A stretch of 64,000 nt of DNA from the NCBI GenBank assembly GCA_023205875.1, contig CP060761.1, positions 62,001 through 126,000 on the forward strand, in the 5' to 3' direction. Below the pieces are notes generated by a model. The model did not search any database. It was not told the DNA's origin and worked only from the letters and a program-made list of their open reading frames with translations. This document shows positions 55,602 through 64,000 of this stretch, one piece after another (within the stretch, counting starts at the first letter, position 1; the number at the start of each line of letters is the position of its first letter). This stretch comes from Chloropicon primus. Its lineage: Eukaryota; Chlorophyta; Chloropicophyceae; Chloropicales; Chloropicaceae. A program made the position numbers and the translations under genes.

Positions 55602-56957
55602 ATGGCCAGCGAGGCGAACCTCGTGGTCAGCGGCGTGCCCAAGGTAAGCCTTCGAAACCAATTCGAGAGCCATCACTCCTCCCTGTGACTTGTCGTACGA
55701 GGGAGAGGCAGAGGGAGAGATCCCATCGCACGCATCGCGGAGCTCTGACGTTCCCAGCCTCCTCTCTCTTTCTCTTTCTCTTTCTCTCTCTCTCTCTCTC
55801 TCTGTGTTTGTGTGTGTGTGTGTTGTTTTGATGATGAGAAGGGCGTGACAGTGGTGCTGGACTACCAGTGGTTCGACGTGAGCCAGGTGAGCTGCTGGAC
55901 GGGTGTGAGGGGGCTGAGCGCGGGGGTTCACTTCTGTGCGACGACCATGGCGAGCGGAAGGGTCGGGCAGGCGGCGGCGGGGTGCTTCCCAACGGGGTTC
56001 TTCTTCGTCGTCGAGAGGGAAGGCCAAAACCTGTGCAGGGAGTGGAGCGAGGAGTTGGAGTGCCTGGTGGAGGTGGAGGACGAGGGCAAGCGCAGGGTGC
56101 TGGAGGAGCGGAGTCGCTCTGACGCGGAATTCCTCATGGGGATGCTCCGTTACGACCCTCAGTGGGAAGAGCCTTGGCGCAAGGTCGCTGGCTACGTCAC
56201 CCCGGCGACGATAGCGAGGGTGAGCCCCGTGAGCAAGTGCATTGGGGTGGGGGGGGAGCCCGACGATTTGGGGGACTCCGTGCACGAGGCCAGGCTCCAG
56301 GAGCAGCTGGGTTCCGCCTCCCGGGAGGGGGGAGGGGGCTGCCGCGCGAGCTCCAAGTGCTTTTACTTGGACATTCCCAAGGGCAAGGCGGCGCTGGCGA
56401 GGCAGGGGAGGGCGAGGGGGATCGTGGGCGGCCGGGACCTCACCCGCCTCCACCTGGACAAGTCCCCGATCCTCGAGGACCTGGTGGGGAGCAAGCTCGG
56501 CGGAGACTTCGACGAGCTCCTGGGGGAGCTGCAGTTCGCCTTCGTGTGCTTCCTCATGTGCCAGAGCCTCGCGGGCTTCCTGCACTGGAGGGACATCCTG
56601 ACCCTCGTCTTCCAGTCGGAGCGGGCGGCCCTCGAGACCCAGGTGGACTTCTCCCTGGGCGTCCTCAGAGTCCTGAGGAGCCAGCTGGACCTCGCCCTGA
56701 GAGCCCAGGGGGGCGACGCCTCGGCCCTGGTGGACGACATCTTCCGGGGCGAGGACCACTTCCTCAAAAGAAGTCTCAAGGAGTTCTTTCTGGCGGTGCA
56801 GGAGGCCGACGCGGTCCCCCTCGCCCTGGAGGAGGCCGCGGAGTCCCTCAAGGGCCTCCTGCAGCGGAGGCTCGGCCTGTTCCTTCCTGCGGATGGCGAG
56901 GGGGGCGGCAGCGACGACGACGACGACGAGTACGCCCCCGTCGTCGTCCAGCTCTAA
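55602..56957 (+). CDS. AAR2: AAR2 U5 snRNP assembly factor, two exons
   Basis: Exon 1 (55602-55643) codes 14 residues ending SGVPK; exon 2 (55842-56957) resumes GVTVVLDYQWF, matching the start of human AAR2 (LGVPKGTEFGIDY). The intron is 198 bp, GT..AG, and holds long CT and GT runs. The 385-residue product equals the family length (human 384). Further matches: GVHF in the N-terminal beta domain, LGELQFAFVCFL and HW in the helical domain, and the acidic tail before APVVVQL (human APVVVEL). AAR2 binds PRP8 in the cytoplasm and keeps BRR2 off until U5 snRNP matures. Divergent from the JmjC gene with 192 bp between starts. Confidence 0.93.
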
Positions 56958-57212
56958 GAGAGTACGGGGAGGAGCGGGGACTGCTGCGTGAGAAAGAAAC
57001 TGTTCATGTAATCTTACAAGCACCGCATTCGTCTTACCCCCCAAACCCAGGAACAATACCTCTCAATTCCGGTTTTCGCTTTCGCGCCAATTTTTTTTAC
57101 AATTTTGTAACTGCCGCTGTGGCGCGAAAAATGACTTGTTCCTGTGTGGAGGGCGAGGGCGGCGAGGACGAGGACGAGGGCGGCGAAGAGTCAAGAGTCC
57201 TTCTTCGAGGCC

Positions 57213-57650
57213 ATGCGCAAGGGTCTTTCTTCGAGGCACTTGGTCCTGAAGAGGAGGAGCTCGGCGGGGTCCTCCTCCTCCCTGATGATGTCGAGGGCGA
57301 GGGAGTTCGTGGAGCAGGGGGTGGTCCGACGCATCGAGGCCCTGGACTACAAGAACGACTTTGTTCTGAGAAAGAGGGTGAGCAGGATGTACCAGGCGGT
57401 GTACGAGGAGCCCCTGGAGGGGCGAGGACGGTGCGCGCTGCTTCGGAGGAGGTTGGGCCCTATTCTGACGTACCAGGTGCTGAGGGGCTTCCGCGAGGAG
57501 GTGGTCGCGGCCAAGGCCCTGGAGGTCGGGGAGTGCCCCCTCATGATGGGAGAGTGCGTCATCAGGCACCTCGAGATGCTTCTCCACCACTACGCCCTCC
57601 GGCTCAGGAAAAGAGGTCGAGACCCCGCCCCTCGGCGCCCGGGGGCCTAG
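57213..57650 (+). CDS. Small basic helical protein, unknown
   Basis: 145 residues from the only in-frame ATG after an upstream stop at 57132. Codon third positions are strongly G/C as in neighbouring genes, which supports real coding. The first ~25 residues are Ser/Arg/Lys-rich; the middle is helical (REFVEQGVVRRIEALDYK, RKRVSRMYQAVYEEP) and the last third is Leu/His-rich with an Arg/Pro tail. No family recognised. A spliced 5' exon, perhaps from the ATG at 57131, is possible. Confidence 0.5.
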   Translation: MRKGLSSRHLVLKRRSSAGSSSSLMMSRAREFVEQGVVRRIEALDYKNDFVLRKRVSRMYQAVYEEPLEGRGRCALLRRRLGPILTYQVLRGFREEVVAAKALEVGECPLMMGECVIRHLEMLLHHYALRLRKRGRDPAPRRPGA

Positions 57651-57810
57651 GAAGGGGGAGGGGAGGGGGAGGAAGATTGTAGTGAGCGGCGGGTGCATGG
57701 TGTGTGTAGCGCTCTTGCTCGTTTTTTCGTAAAAGAAAGTAACGTAAGATTTACCAACATTAAAACTTTTGATGATAGGGCTTGCTTGTCTCGACGACCG
57801 CGCGAGGCTC

Positions 57811-59819
57811 TTACCACAAGCCGAGGACCTTCCACCACGCTCCGCCGATGCCGAGCCAGACGAAGAGGTAGTAGACGGAGAGGATGCCTCCAAGGGTGTA
57901 CCACTTGTTGAGCGGGACGTAGCCGGTTCCAAAGATCGGAGGGGCGGATCCAATTCCGTAGGTGGTGAAGCAGCCCATGATGTTGGAGAGCATTCCAAGG
58001 CAGAGGGCGGCCATCAGCGGTGGGGCCCCGCAGGCCACGGCGACGCTCAAGAAAGCGGTGTACATGGCACCGATGTGGGCCGCACCGCTCGCAAAGAGGT
58101 AGTGCGAGTAGTAGTAGAGCAGCACGATGATCAGGAAGGCTGGCTGCCAGGCGAGTCCCCAGCCCCCGACAACGCTGACGACCTGCTGGGAGAACCAAGG
58201 GATCAGTCCGAACTTGTTCAGGCACCCCGCCATGGAGATCAGGGCGGCGAACCAGGTGAAGGTATTCCAGGCCCCGTTCTCGTTCAAGCACTCCTTCCAG
58301 CTGATGACCCCGGTCACCAAGAGGATGGTGAGCCCGGAGAGCGCAGCGGCAACGGCGTTGATTCCGTAGTTGGCACCAAAGACCCACATGGCCACCGTGG
58401 AAAGCAGGGAGACGGCCATGATTTTCTCGTCCCCGCTCATGGGTCCGAGCTTGGCGAGCTCCTCCTTGGCCTTGGCTGGGGCCTCGGGGCTGTCCTTGAC
58501 CTCAGGCGGGTAGATGACGTAAAGAATCAGGGGCATGGTGATCAGGCACACGAGGCCAGGCACGAAGGCGGCCACGGCCCACTGGGTCCATGAGATCGTC
58601 TCCCCGATGGCGGCCGCCGCGAGGTTGACGGACAGCGGGTTCGCGGCCATAGCCGTGATGAACATGGCAGAAGAGATGCAAGTGCCCTGGAAGAAAGTTT
58701 TCATCAGGTAAGATCCCATCCTGCTCTCGGTGCCGTTCTCGGGGTCGCTTCCGCAAGCAACGCAGAGGGCCTTGGCCAGAGGAAGGAAGATTCCTCCGGC
58801 ACGGGCGGCCAAAGACGGAATCGCCGGGGCGAGCAAGGCCTCGCTGAAGACCAGGCTGTACGTCAAGCCCAAGGTGGTCTTGCCGAAGATGGACACGACG
58901 TAGTAGGCAATCCTCGTTCCGAGGCCGGTCTTGATGAAGCCCTTGGCCAAGAAGAAAGCAATGGCGATGAGCCAAGGAATCTGGTTGGAGAAGGCGGCAA
59001 AGGCCTGGGCGAAAGTGAGGGTCTTGGTCATCATGGAGGCGCAGAGGCCAATCATGGCGACAGCTCCCAGGGGGAGCGGGGCCGTGATGATTCCGATGAT
59101 GGTGCCCACGAACACGGCGAGCAGGTGCCATGCCTGCGTGGTGATCCCGGCGGGGTGGGGGCAAAAGTAGATCGCGGCGCCGACGGCAACGGCAAGCCCC
59201 AAGTTCTTCAGGTCCGCGCCCTTCCACTCGGAGGGGGCAGCCGCGGCAGCGTTCACGACAGCAGGCGTAGCCTTCCTTCCCGTGGCGCAGGTCACAACCT
59301 GGGACCTGCCAAAGAAAAAAAGAAACGAAGAAGAGAGAGAGAGAAAGGGGCGAGGCATGGAGAGCGTCCTCGTCGAATCAGTCCGTCCGTCCCTCGGCAA
59401 GGATCAATGCACGGGCAGGCATCATCATCCGAAACAACCCCCATCAAAAAGGAGAGGAGGATTAAAAAGGAGAGGATTGCAAAAAAAGAAAAGAAAAGGT
59501 CCCACACGACGACGCGCGAAAGAGCAAAGTCCGGAAAGAAAGGCATGCCGTGTTTCGTCTCCCTACGCCCTTCCCACCGAAGCGTGAACCGAGAACCCGT
59601 CCCCTCCTCCTTGAAAACTTACCACCTCTTGGTCTCCTCCCCCTCCTCCTTGCGGGTCACGCGTTGTGCCCAAGGCCTCCTCGCCTCGGTGGCGACCTTC
59701 CTGAGCGTCCTCCCGGTCGTCCTGAAAACGCCTGTCGCCCTTCCGAGTCCCGCATTCGCCTTGACGGTCCTCCCATCGCGTTGCTTGACGTTGCGTTTGG
59801 TCATGTGGTTCGCCGCCAT
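57811..59819 (-). CDS. DiT1: Plastid 2-oxoglutarate/malate translocator (DiT1-like), two exons
   Basis: Exon 1 is 59819-59623 and exon 2 59305-57811; the 317-bp GT..AG intron has a strong pyrimidine tract before its acceptor and splits a Trp codon. The joined protein is 563 residues, the size of plant DiT1 precursors. The first ~85 residues are basic, Thr/Ala/Arg-rich and acid-poor until the splice, as expected of a transit peptide; the mature part starts near SEWKGADLKNLG and has about twelve membrane helices of the DASS/SODiT type (CPHPAGITTQAWHLLAVFVG, AMAANPLSVNLA, SGAAHIGAMYTAFL, GMLSNIMGCFTTYGIGSAP). DiT1 sits in the inner plastid envelope and imports 2-oxoglutarate for ammonia assimilation in exchange for malate. 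A frame reading through the intron would give a different, less plausible N-terminus. Confidence 0.9.
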
Positions 59820-60000
59820 GTTGGCTCTCCTTCTCCTCCTCACAATTGGTTCGCGCGTTCGAAAATCTCCAATTTCGCGGATCTTCGCCAGGAGCAAAAA
59901 AAAAAAGAAGGGTTTTTTAAGGAGAGGGAGGAGATCTTGGGGCTCATTGGGGAGAGGATGAGGATAAGGAGCCAAGGGACACAATCCATCTTGGTGACGG

Positions 60001-60380
60001 ACATCATCATCATCATCAAGGAGGTCAGGACGGTGAATGGTGATGGTGGGATGGCAATGGCAATGGTAATGGCAATGGTCGCACACACGCACAGGGGGCA
60101 GGGGGGCAGCGAGGAGGGACACCATTAATCTTGGTTGGTGAAGGGACCAGGGCATCATCATCATCATCATCATCAAGGAGGTCAGGACGGTGAATGGTGA
60201 TGGTGGGATGGCAATGGCAATGGTAATGGTAATGGTCGCACACACGCACACACAGGGGCAGGGGCGGGCAGCGAGGAGGGACACCCTCAATCTTTTTTTT
60301 TTTTTTCCCAAGGTGGAGGTGAGGGAGGGCCAGGACGGTGAATGCTCAATATAATGGTAAATGGTGGGATGGTAATCGGG
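60001..60380 (+). repeat. Minisatellite with (CAT)n and (GGYAAT)n cores
   Basis: A ~155-bp tandem unit, two good copies and a decayed third, each made of a CAT run, the word AGGTCAGGACGGTGAATGG and GGCAATGG/GGTAATGG repeats. Confidence 0.8.
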
Positions 60381-60486
60381 ATGCGTGAGCTCTCTCTCTC
60401 TCTCCTTTGCGTGGATGGAGCAGGTCCAAATGAAATGAAATCGGAAAAATGGTCTAGACAACAAAAAAGTTTTTTTTTTGTGACAA

Positions 60487-60518
60487 CTTTGAACTTTGAA
60501 CTTTGAACTTTGAACTTT
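60487..60518 (+). repeat. (TTTGAAC) tandem heptamer
   Basis: Four TTTGAAC units in a row plus a partial one, 22 bases from the stop of the Myb gene; this falls in its 3' UTR. Confidence 0.9.
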
Positions 60519-60540
60519 GTTTTTGTCTTGCGCGCGTCTT

Positions 60541-61704
60541 CTACTCGTAGGCCTCCTCGGCCTCCTTAAGCTTCATGTACTGCATGTGCAAGTTCCTGAA
60601 CTTGTCCTTGAGGTCCACGCCCGTTCGGCCCTTAAAGTAGCCCGCAGCCTTGCCTTGCGCCAAGATCTTTTCCCACTTTTTCCCCTTCTGGTTCACGGCC
60701 TCGACGAGGTACTCCGCCTCCACGGGGTTCCAGCGATTCGTCGGCCGCCTCTTCGTCTTGGTTTCGGGGGTGACCCTCGACGCGGTGGGGGACTGCGGCG
60801 ACGACTTGAGCCGGCCCGCGGTCTCCCCCTCGTCCCTGTTGTCCCACTCCACCGTCCTCGCATTCTGCTGCTTCGCGATCAGCTTCTTCGGTTTGGCGAG
60901 GCTGGCCATGGCGAGGCTGGCCTCGAGGGGGTCCAGACCCCCCTTGGCCCGCATCGTGTCTCTGGACTCCTGCAGGGACTTGATGGCGGCCTGGTCCTCG
61001 CCCGTGACTTTGACGTCCTCTTCCTCCGAGCTCTCGATGGCGATTCGCTTTCGCCTCTTCCCGCTCCTCGTCTGCTTCCCCGCGACCCCCTTGGCGGCGC
61101 GACGCTGCGGCGGGGGCGCTCTGGTCTCCTCCTCCTTCCACGCCTCCTCCTCCTCCGCGGGGGCCCTCGTCGCGTCGGCGTCCGACCGAGCCTCGTCCCT
61201 CCGCTTGATCAGAATTTCAATCAAGGACGGCCCCAAGTGCTTCTCGGCCTTGGCGACGTACGCCTCCACCGCCTTGAGCGTGCCTGGCAAGTCCCCGGAC
61301 TTCACATACATTAAAGTCGCAGTAGGGACTTTCAAGCCCTTCCTCGCCTTCTCGCCCCCGTGGTACTCTCCGTCCCTCCCAGTCTCTGAGGACAAGTTCT
61401 GCATGCCCTCGAGCAAGTTTTTCGCGGTTGCAATCTCGGCAGCGGCGTCCTCCCCGGTGTTGTCCCCCCTCCTCGCCAGACTCTTCGCGAGGTCGTGGGC
61501 CCACGCCCTCAGTTGCCTGAGAGTGAACCTCGCCAACACGGACGCAGGATAGTCATCGTCGTCCACGTCCAGAAGGAACTCCGCCAAGAGGGAATCGGGC
61601 ACACTCGCCACGTGCTGTTTGCACAGCCAATCCACCACATGCCAGAACTGCTCCCCCTTCTCCACCAAACCACCATCAGCGCCTCCCTCCCTCGGTCCTC
61701 CCAT
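60541..61704 (-). CDS. Myb/SANT telobox protein, telomere-repeat-binding-like
   Basis: 387 residues from the ATG at 61704 (an in-frame TTG two codons upstream is ignored). Residues ~10-170 are helical with several Trp/Leu positions (FWHVVDWLCKQH, LRQLRAWAHDLAKSL) and could be a dimerisation region. The middle is acidic/basic and disordered with a likely nuclear signal (KRRKRIAIESSEEED). The C-terminal ~65 residues form one Myb repeat: RWNPVEAEYLVEAVNQKG, KKWEKIL and the telobox VDLKDKFRNLH, the motif that reads TTAGGG/TTTAGGG DNA in TRF, TRP and TRB proteins. Likely binds telomeres or telo-box promoters in the nucleus. It faces a PPR gene across a region carrying TTTAGGG boxes. Confidence 0.8.
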   Translation of the reverse strand: MGGPREGGADGGLVEKGEQFWHVVDWLCKQHVASVPDSLLAEFLLDVDDDDYPASVLARFTLRQLRAWAHDLAKSLARRGDNTGEDAAAEIATAKNLLEGMQNLSSETGRDGEYHGGEKARKGLKVPTATLMYVKSGDLPGTLKAVEAYVAKAEKHLGPSLIEILIKRRDEARSDADATRAPAEEEEAWKEEETRAPPPQRRAAKGVAGKQTRSGKRRKRIAIESSEEEDVKVTGEDQAAIKSLQESRDTMRAKGGLDPLEASLAMASLAKPKKLIAKQQNARTVEWDNRDEGETAGRLKSSPQSPTASRVTPETKTKRRPTNRWNPVEAEYLVEAVNQKGKKWEKILAQGKAAGYFKGRTGVDLKDKFRNLHMQYMKLKEAEEAYE

Positions 61705-62462
61705 CGCCAAACAGTCCCTCCGTCAAAACTCTCTCTTTCTCTCAAGAGGGGGTGAGCTCCAAATCAAGCTTACCGCGCGTCGTCCTGGGTCGAGTCGAGC
61801 GCGAAGACGAAGCAAGAAAAAACCTGTTTCAGTCCTCCAAAATCCTCGCCCCAAGCATCGCTGGCGTCTCTCTCGTCCAACACTCACTTACCTGCGTCCA
61901 TCATCATCCAAAGCGAAGTTGGGCAAACAAACAAACAATCTCAGCGTTTCAGTCTCCCCCCAAATCCTCACCACTGGTCCAAACTCCACAACCGAGGACT
62001 CTTTCGAAAGAGAAAACGGAGACGCTTCCACCGATACCTCCCTCCCCCGTCCCCGTCCCCATCCCAAGCACCTCTCTCGTCCAACACCTTACCTTGTCTC
62101 GGGCGCGACCCTCCCCTCGCGTTTGGGTTTGGGAAAAGCTTTCCCGCCTTTAGGGTTTTTGAACGTTTTAGTTTTAGGGTTTAGACATTTCCATACGGGA
62201 AACTCAAAAAACTGGATAAGAAAAGCGGAAACGTGGGGTGGAGAACGGGGGACACGGGGGAGGGGCGAGGAAGGGAGTGTTTGGGAGGAGCGGGGACGCG
62301 GAGGGGAAGAGGGAAGGGGTAGAGACCGGGGCAGGACGAAAGTACGCGAAGAGGGCTTTCGTTTGAGGCCTTGGTGGAAGGATTTGACCTCGGATTGGCC
62401 TGGTTCCGTTGGGCAGAGGGAGGCAGAGGCAAGACGTCTTGAGGCCTCGAGGCGGGAAGGTG
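61705..62462. promoter_or_regulatory. Divergent promoter region, Myb telobox gene (-) and PPR gene (+)
   Basis: 758 bp between divergent starts. Contains a TCTCGTCCAACAC word twice (~61,877 and ~62,070), and TTTAGGGTTTTT and TTTTAGGGTTTAG boxes at 62,149-62,187, about 280 bp before the PPR start. The remainder is G/A-rich. No gene recognised. Confidence 0.5.
62149..62187 (+). promoter_or_regulatory. Telo-box pair upstream of the PPR gene
   Basis: TTTAGGGTTTTT and TTTTAGGGTTTAG, 17 bases apart. Such boxes are common in plant promoters of nuclear genes for organelle and ribosome functions. Role inferred. Confidence 0.5.
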
Positions 62463-64000
62463 ATGAGGGCAGGGAGGGTGCGAGGGTCGAGTGGGGTGGG
62501 GAGGACGGCGCAGCAGGGAAGGGTCGTCAAGGCGCCCGGAAGCAAGGTCGGGAGGGCGACGGCGGCGGGGGGGCTGGGGGAGAGGAGGGGGAGGGAGGTT
62601 CTTTCCGGCCGAGGCAGGGACGTTGCCGTGAGGGCGGGCTCGCCCAGGAGGAGCGGCGGCGGCGGCGGTCGGAAGGGGAAGAAAGGGCACCACCACCACC
62701 ACCACCAGAACACGCCCCAGGTGGAGGAGCTCCTGGCGCTGACGAGGAAGAACAAGCTCTCGGACTTCGTGCGAGCCCTGTCGCGGTACTCCAAGGAGGA
62801 GAGGAAGTCGGTCTTCGAGAGCAAGTTCCTTCGCAGGACGTTCCTGGACTACTGCAAGAAGAACGGCTCGGCGAAGGAGGCGTACGCCTTTTTGATAGAG
62901 GCGGACAAGGTGGACGCGAACCTGGTCACGAGCAGCCAGCTGGCTCACCAGGAGAATTCCCGCGGGAACCTTATCTACTACGACACGAGGATGGCCTCCA
63001 GGGTGATAGGCGTGTGCGCGAGGGGAGGGGACAGCGCCCTCGCCCAGAAAGCCATGAACTACCTCTCCGTGGACAAGGGACTGCAGCTCGACGTTTACAT
63101 GTACACGGGCGCGATCAACGCCTGCGCCAAGAAGGGGGAGGTGCAGAAGGCCTGCAAGCTCTTCAGGCAGTCGGAGGTCGAGGACGGGCTCCAGCCCGAC
63201 GTCTTCATGTACTGCGCCCTGCTCAAGGTGTTCAGGCAAGGCATCAGCAACTGCAGCGGCTCGGACGAGGGGGAGGGGGAGGGGGAGCAGGGGAGCGGCC
63301 AGAACAGGCCTCTCTTTGGCGGCGGGGACAGGCCGCCCCTCGCGGGTTCTGACGAGGCCTCGTCCTCCGTGCCCCGCACCAAGCAGGGCCTGCTGGAGCA
63401 GGCTCTCGAGTACATCGATCACATGCAGGAAGAAGGCATCGTCGGTGACGTGGTGCTGTACAATTGTCTGATCAGCACGTGCGGGAGGGCCCTCAACCTG
63501 GAGAAGGCGGAGTCGTACTTTTGGGAGATGCAGTCCCTCGGCGTGGAGCCGAACTCGAAGACGTACTCCATCTTGATCCACGCCTGCCTGTCCGCCAAGG
63601 AGGGGGAGAAGGCCCTTCAGTACTTTAGGGATGCCAGGGAGCAGAGCGGCGTCATTAACGCCCACTTGTGCGCGCAGGCGGTGCAGGCCCACGCCATGCT
63701 GAACACCACCAAGACCGACCCGGGGGAGACGCTCGAGGGGGCCTTGAAGCTCTACAGGGAGCTGGAGATTGAGGGGGTTCAGATCGACGGGGTGGCCTCG
63801 GCATCCCTGATCTCCCTGGCCAGCGACCTGGGCTACCATGACAGGGCTCTGGAGATTTTGAACGCCATCTCCCACTCGGCGGGGGCGAGCGAGAGGCCGC
63901 CGCCGGAGCCCTTTGCGGTCGCCGCCGACATGTGCGCCAAGCAGAATGACATCGAGGGGGCGAAAGGAATCCTCAGGCAGATCAAGGACAACGAGAACTT
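62463..64000 (+). CDS. Pentatricopeptide repeat (PPR) protein, 3' end beyond the window
   Basis: Open from the ATG at 62463 (first ATG after an in-frame TGA at 62385) to the right edge, 512 codons so far. Residues 1-~75 are Arg/Gly/Ser/Ala-rich with almost no acids, a transit-type leader, then a His run. Helical repeats follow from ~90; typical PPR units are seen at MYTGAINACAKKGEVQKA, LYNCLISTCGRALNLEKAES with a VEPN turn, and TYSILIHACLSAKEGEKA. A Glu/Gly/Ser-rich insert (~262-300) separates two groups of repeats. PPR proteins bind organelle RNA to edit, process or translate it; the class and target cannot be told without the C-terminus. Confidence 0.85.
   Translation, partial: MRAGRVRGSSGVGRTAQQGRVVKAPGSKVGRATAAGGLGERRGREVLSGRGRDVAVRAGSPRRSGGGGGRKGKKGHHHHHHQNTPQVEELLALTRKNKLSDFVRALSRYSKEERKSVFESKFLRRTFLDYCKKNGSAKEAYAFLIEADKVDANLVTSSQLAHQENSRGNLIYYDTRMASRVIGVCARGGDSALAQKAMNYLSVDKGLQLDVYMYTGAINACAKKGEVQKACKLFRQSEVEDGLQPDVFMYCALLKVFRQGISNCSGSDEGEGEGEQGSGQNRPLFGGGDRPPLAGSDEASSSVPRTKQGLLEQALEYIDHMQEEGIVGDVVLYNCLISTCGRALNLEKAESYFWEMQSLGVEPNSKTYSILIHACLSAKEGEKALQYFRDAREQSGVINAHLCAQAVQAHAMLNTTKTDPGETLEGALKLYRELEIEGVQIDGVASASLISLASDLGYHDRALEILNAISHSAGASERPPPEPFAVAADMCAKQNDIEGAKGILRQIKDNEN

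Larger units (their letters stand above)
59820..60540. other. Gap with minisatellite, between DiT1 start and Myb gene stop
   Basis: 721 bp. Contains the DiT1 promoter side (59,820-60,000), ATC/CAT microsatellites, and two to three copies of a ~155-bp unit beginning GTCAGGACGGTGAATGGTGATGG (60024, 60181, degenerate ~60329) with internal GGCAAT/GGTAAT runs and ACACGCACA. No gene. Confidence 0.7.

Noticed and set aside
57063-57998. Minus-strand frame opposite the small unknown gene
   Set aside because: It overlaps the end of DiT1 in another frame and has shadow-type composition; the plus frame has better codon use.
59307-59400. Start of DiT1 inside the intron (open through MPRDGRT..)
   Set aside because: A strong pyrimidine tract and AG precede the conserved part, and an upstream exon with a matching splice phase and transit-like sequence gives a better N-terminus.
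62181-63875. Minus-strand open frame opposite the PPR gene, and the plus frame 61619-63352
   Set aside because: Both are out of frame with clear PPR repeats and lack recognisable domains; the PPR frame starts at 62463 and runs off the window.

Overview
The window comes from a nuclear genome of a single-celled photosynthetic eukaryote. Reasons: spliceosomal introns with GT..AG ends in four genes, a plastid 2-oxoglutarate/malate translocator with a transit-type leader, a pentatricopeptide (PPR) protein with a leader, autophagy and Mediator subunits, a centriolar LRR/coiled-coil protein, and TTTAGGG-type boxes. A small green (prasinophyte-like) alga fits best, but this is inference: no rRNA or plastid gene is present to settle it. 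Coding DNA is GC-rich, most genes lack introns and intergenic gaps are short.

Layout. 1-201: left edge, perhaps the end of a plus-strand gene. 202-6663 (-): secreted LamG/filamin/kelch protein. 7337-8002 (+): MED8-like. 8073-10811 (-): LRRCC1/VFL1-like. 11183-12118 (-): four-exon RER1, assembled here from splice sites. 12849-37673 (-): one uninterrupted 8,274-codon gene for a giant membrane protein built of well over a hundred thrombospondin-1-like repeats. 38408-39328 (+): membrane protein with a WW domain. 39380-41026 (-): ATG16-like. 42048-46892 and 48011-49660 (+): a recent tandem duplicate of an alanine/asparagine-rich 23-residue-repeat protein, each copy preceded by the same perfect 30-bp inverted repeat. 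50022-53753 (+): RUN-PX-Rubicon-homology protein. 53836-55409 (-): two-exon membrane-anchored JmjC/cupin protein. 55602-56957 (+): two-exon AAR2. 57213-57650 (+): small unknown. 57811-59819 (-): two-exon DiT1. 60541-61704 (-): Myb/telobox telomere-binding-like protein. 62463 to the right edge (+): PPR protein, cut by the window end.

The housekeeping genes are unrelated to one another (transcription, splicing, retrieval to the ER, autophagy, plastid carbon exchange, organelle RNA). What stands out is the extracellular repertoire: three very large secreted or surface proteins plus a tandem pair, together about half the window. The thrombospondin-like giant carries dibasic RR-x-L-L linkers always in the same loop of its repeat and an integrin-like tail with NPxF/Y motifs; the pair looks like a beta-solenoid, possibly a wall or matrix fibre. 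Both families show DNA-level homogenisation (1,914-bp, 1,704-bp, 96-bp and 69-bp periods), so copy number is probably polymorphic and assembly in these regions should be treated with care. No RNA gene, CRISPR array, transposon or virus-derived element was recognised.
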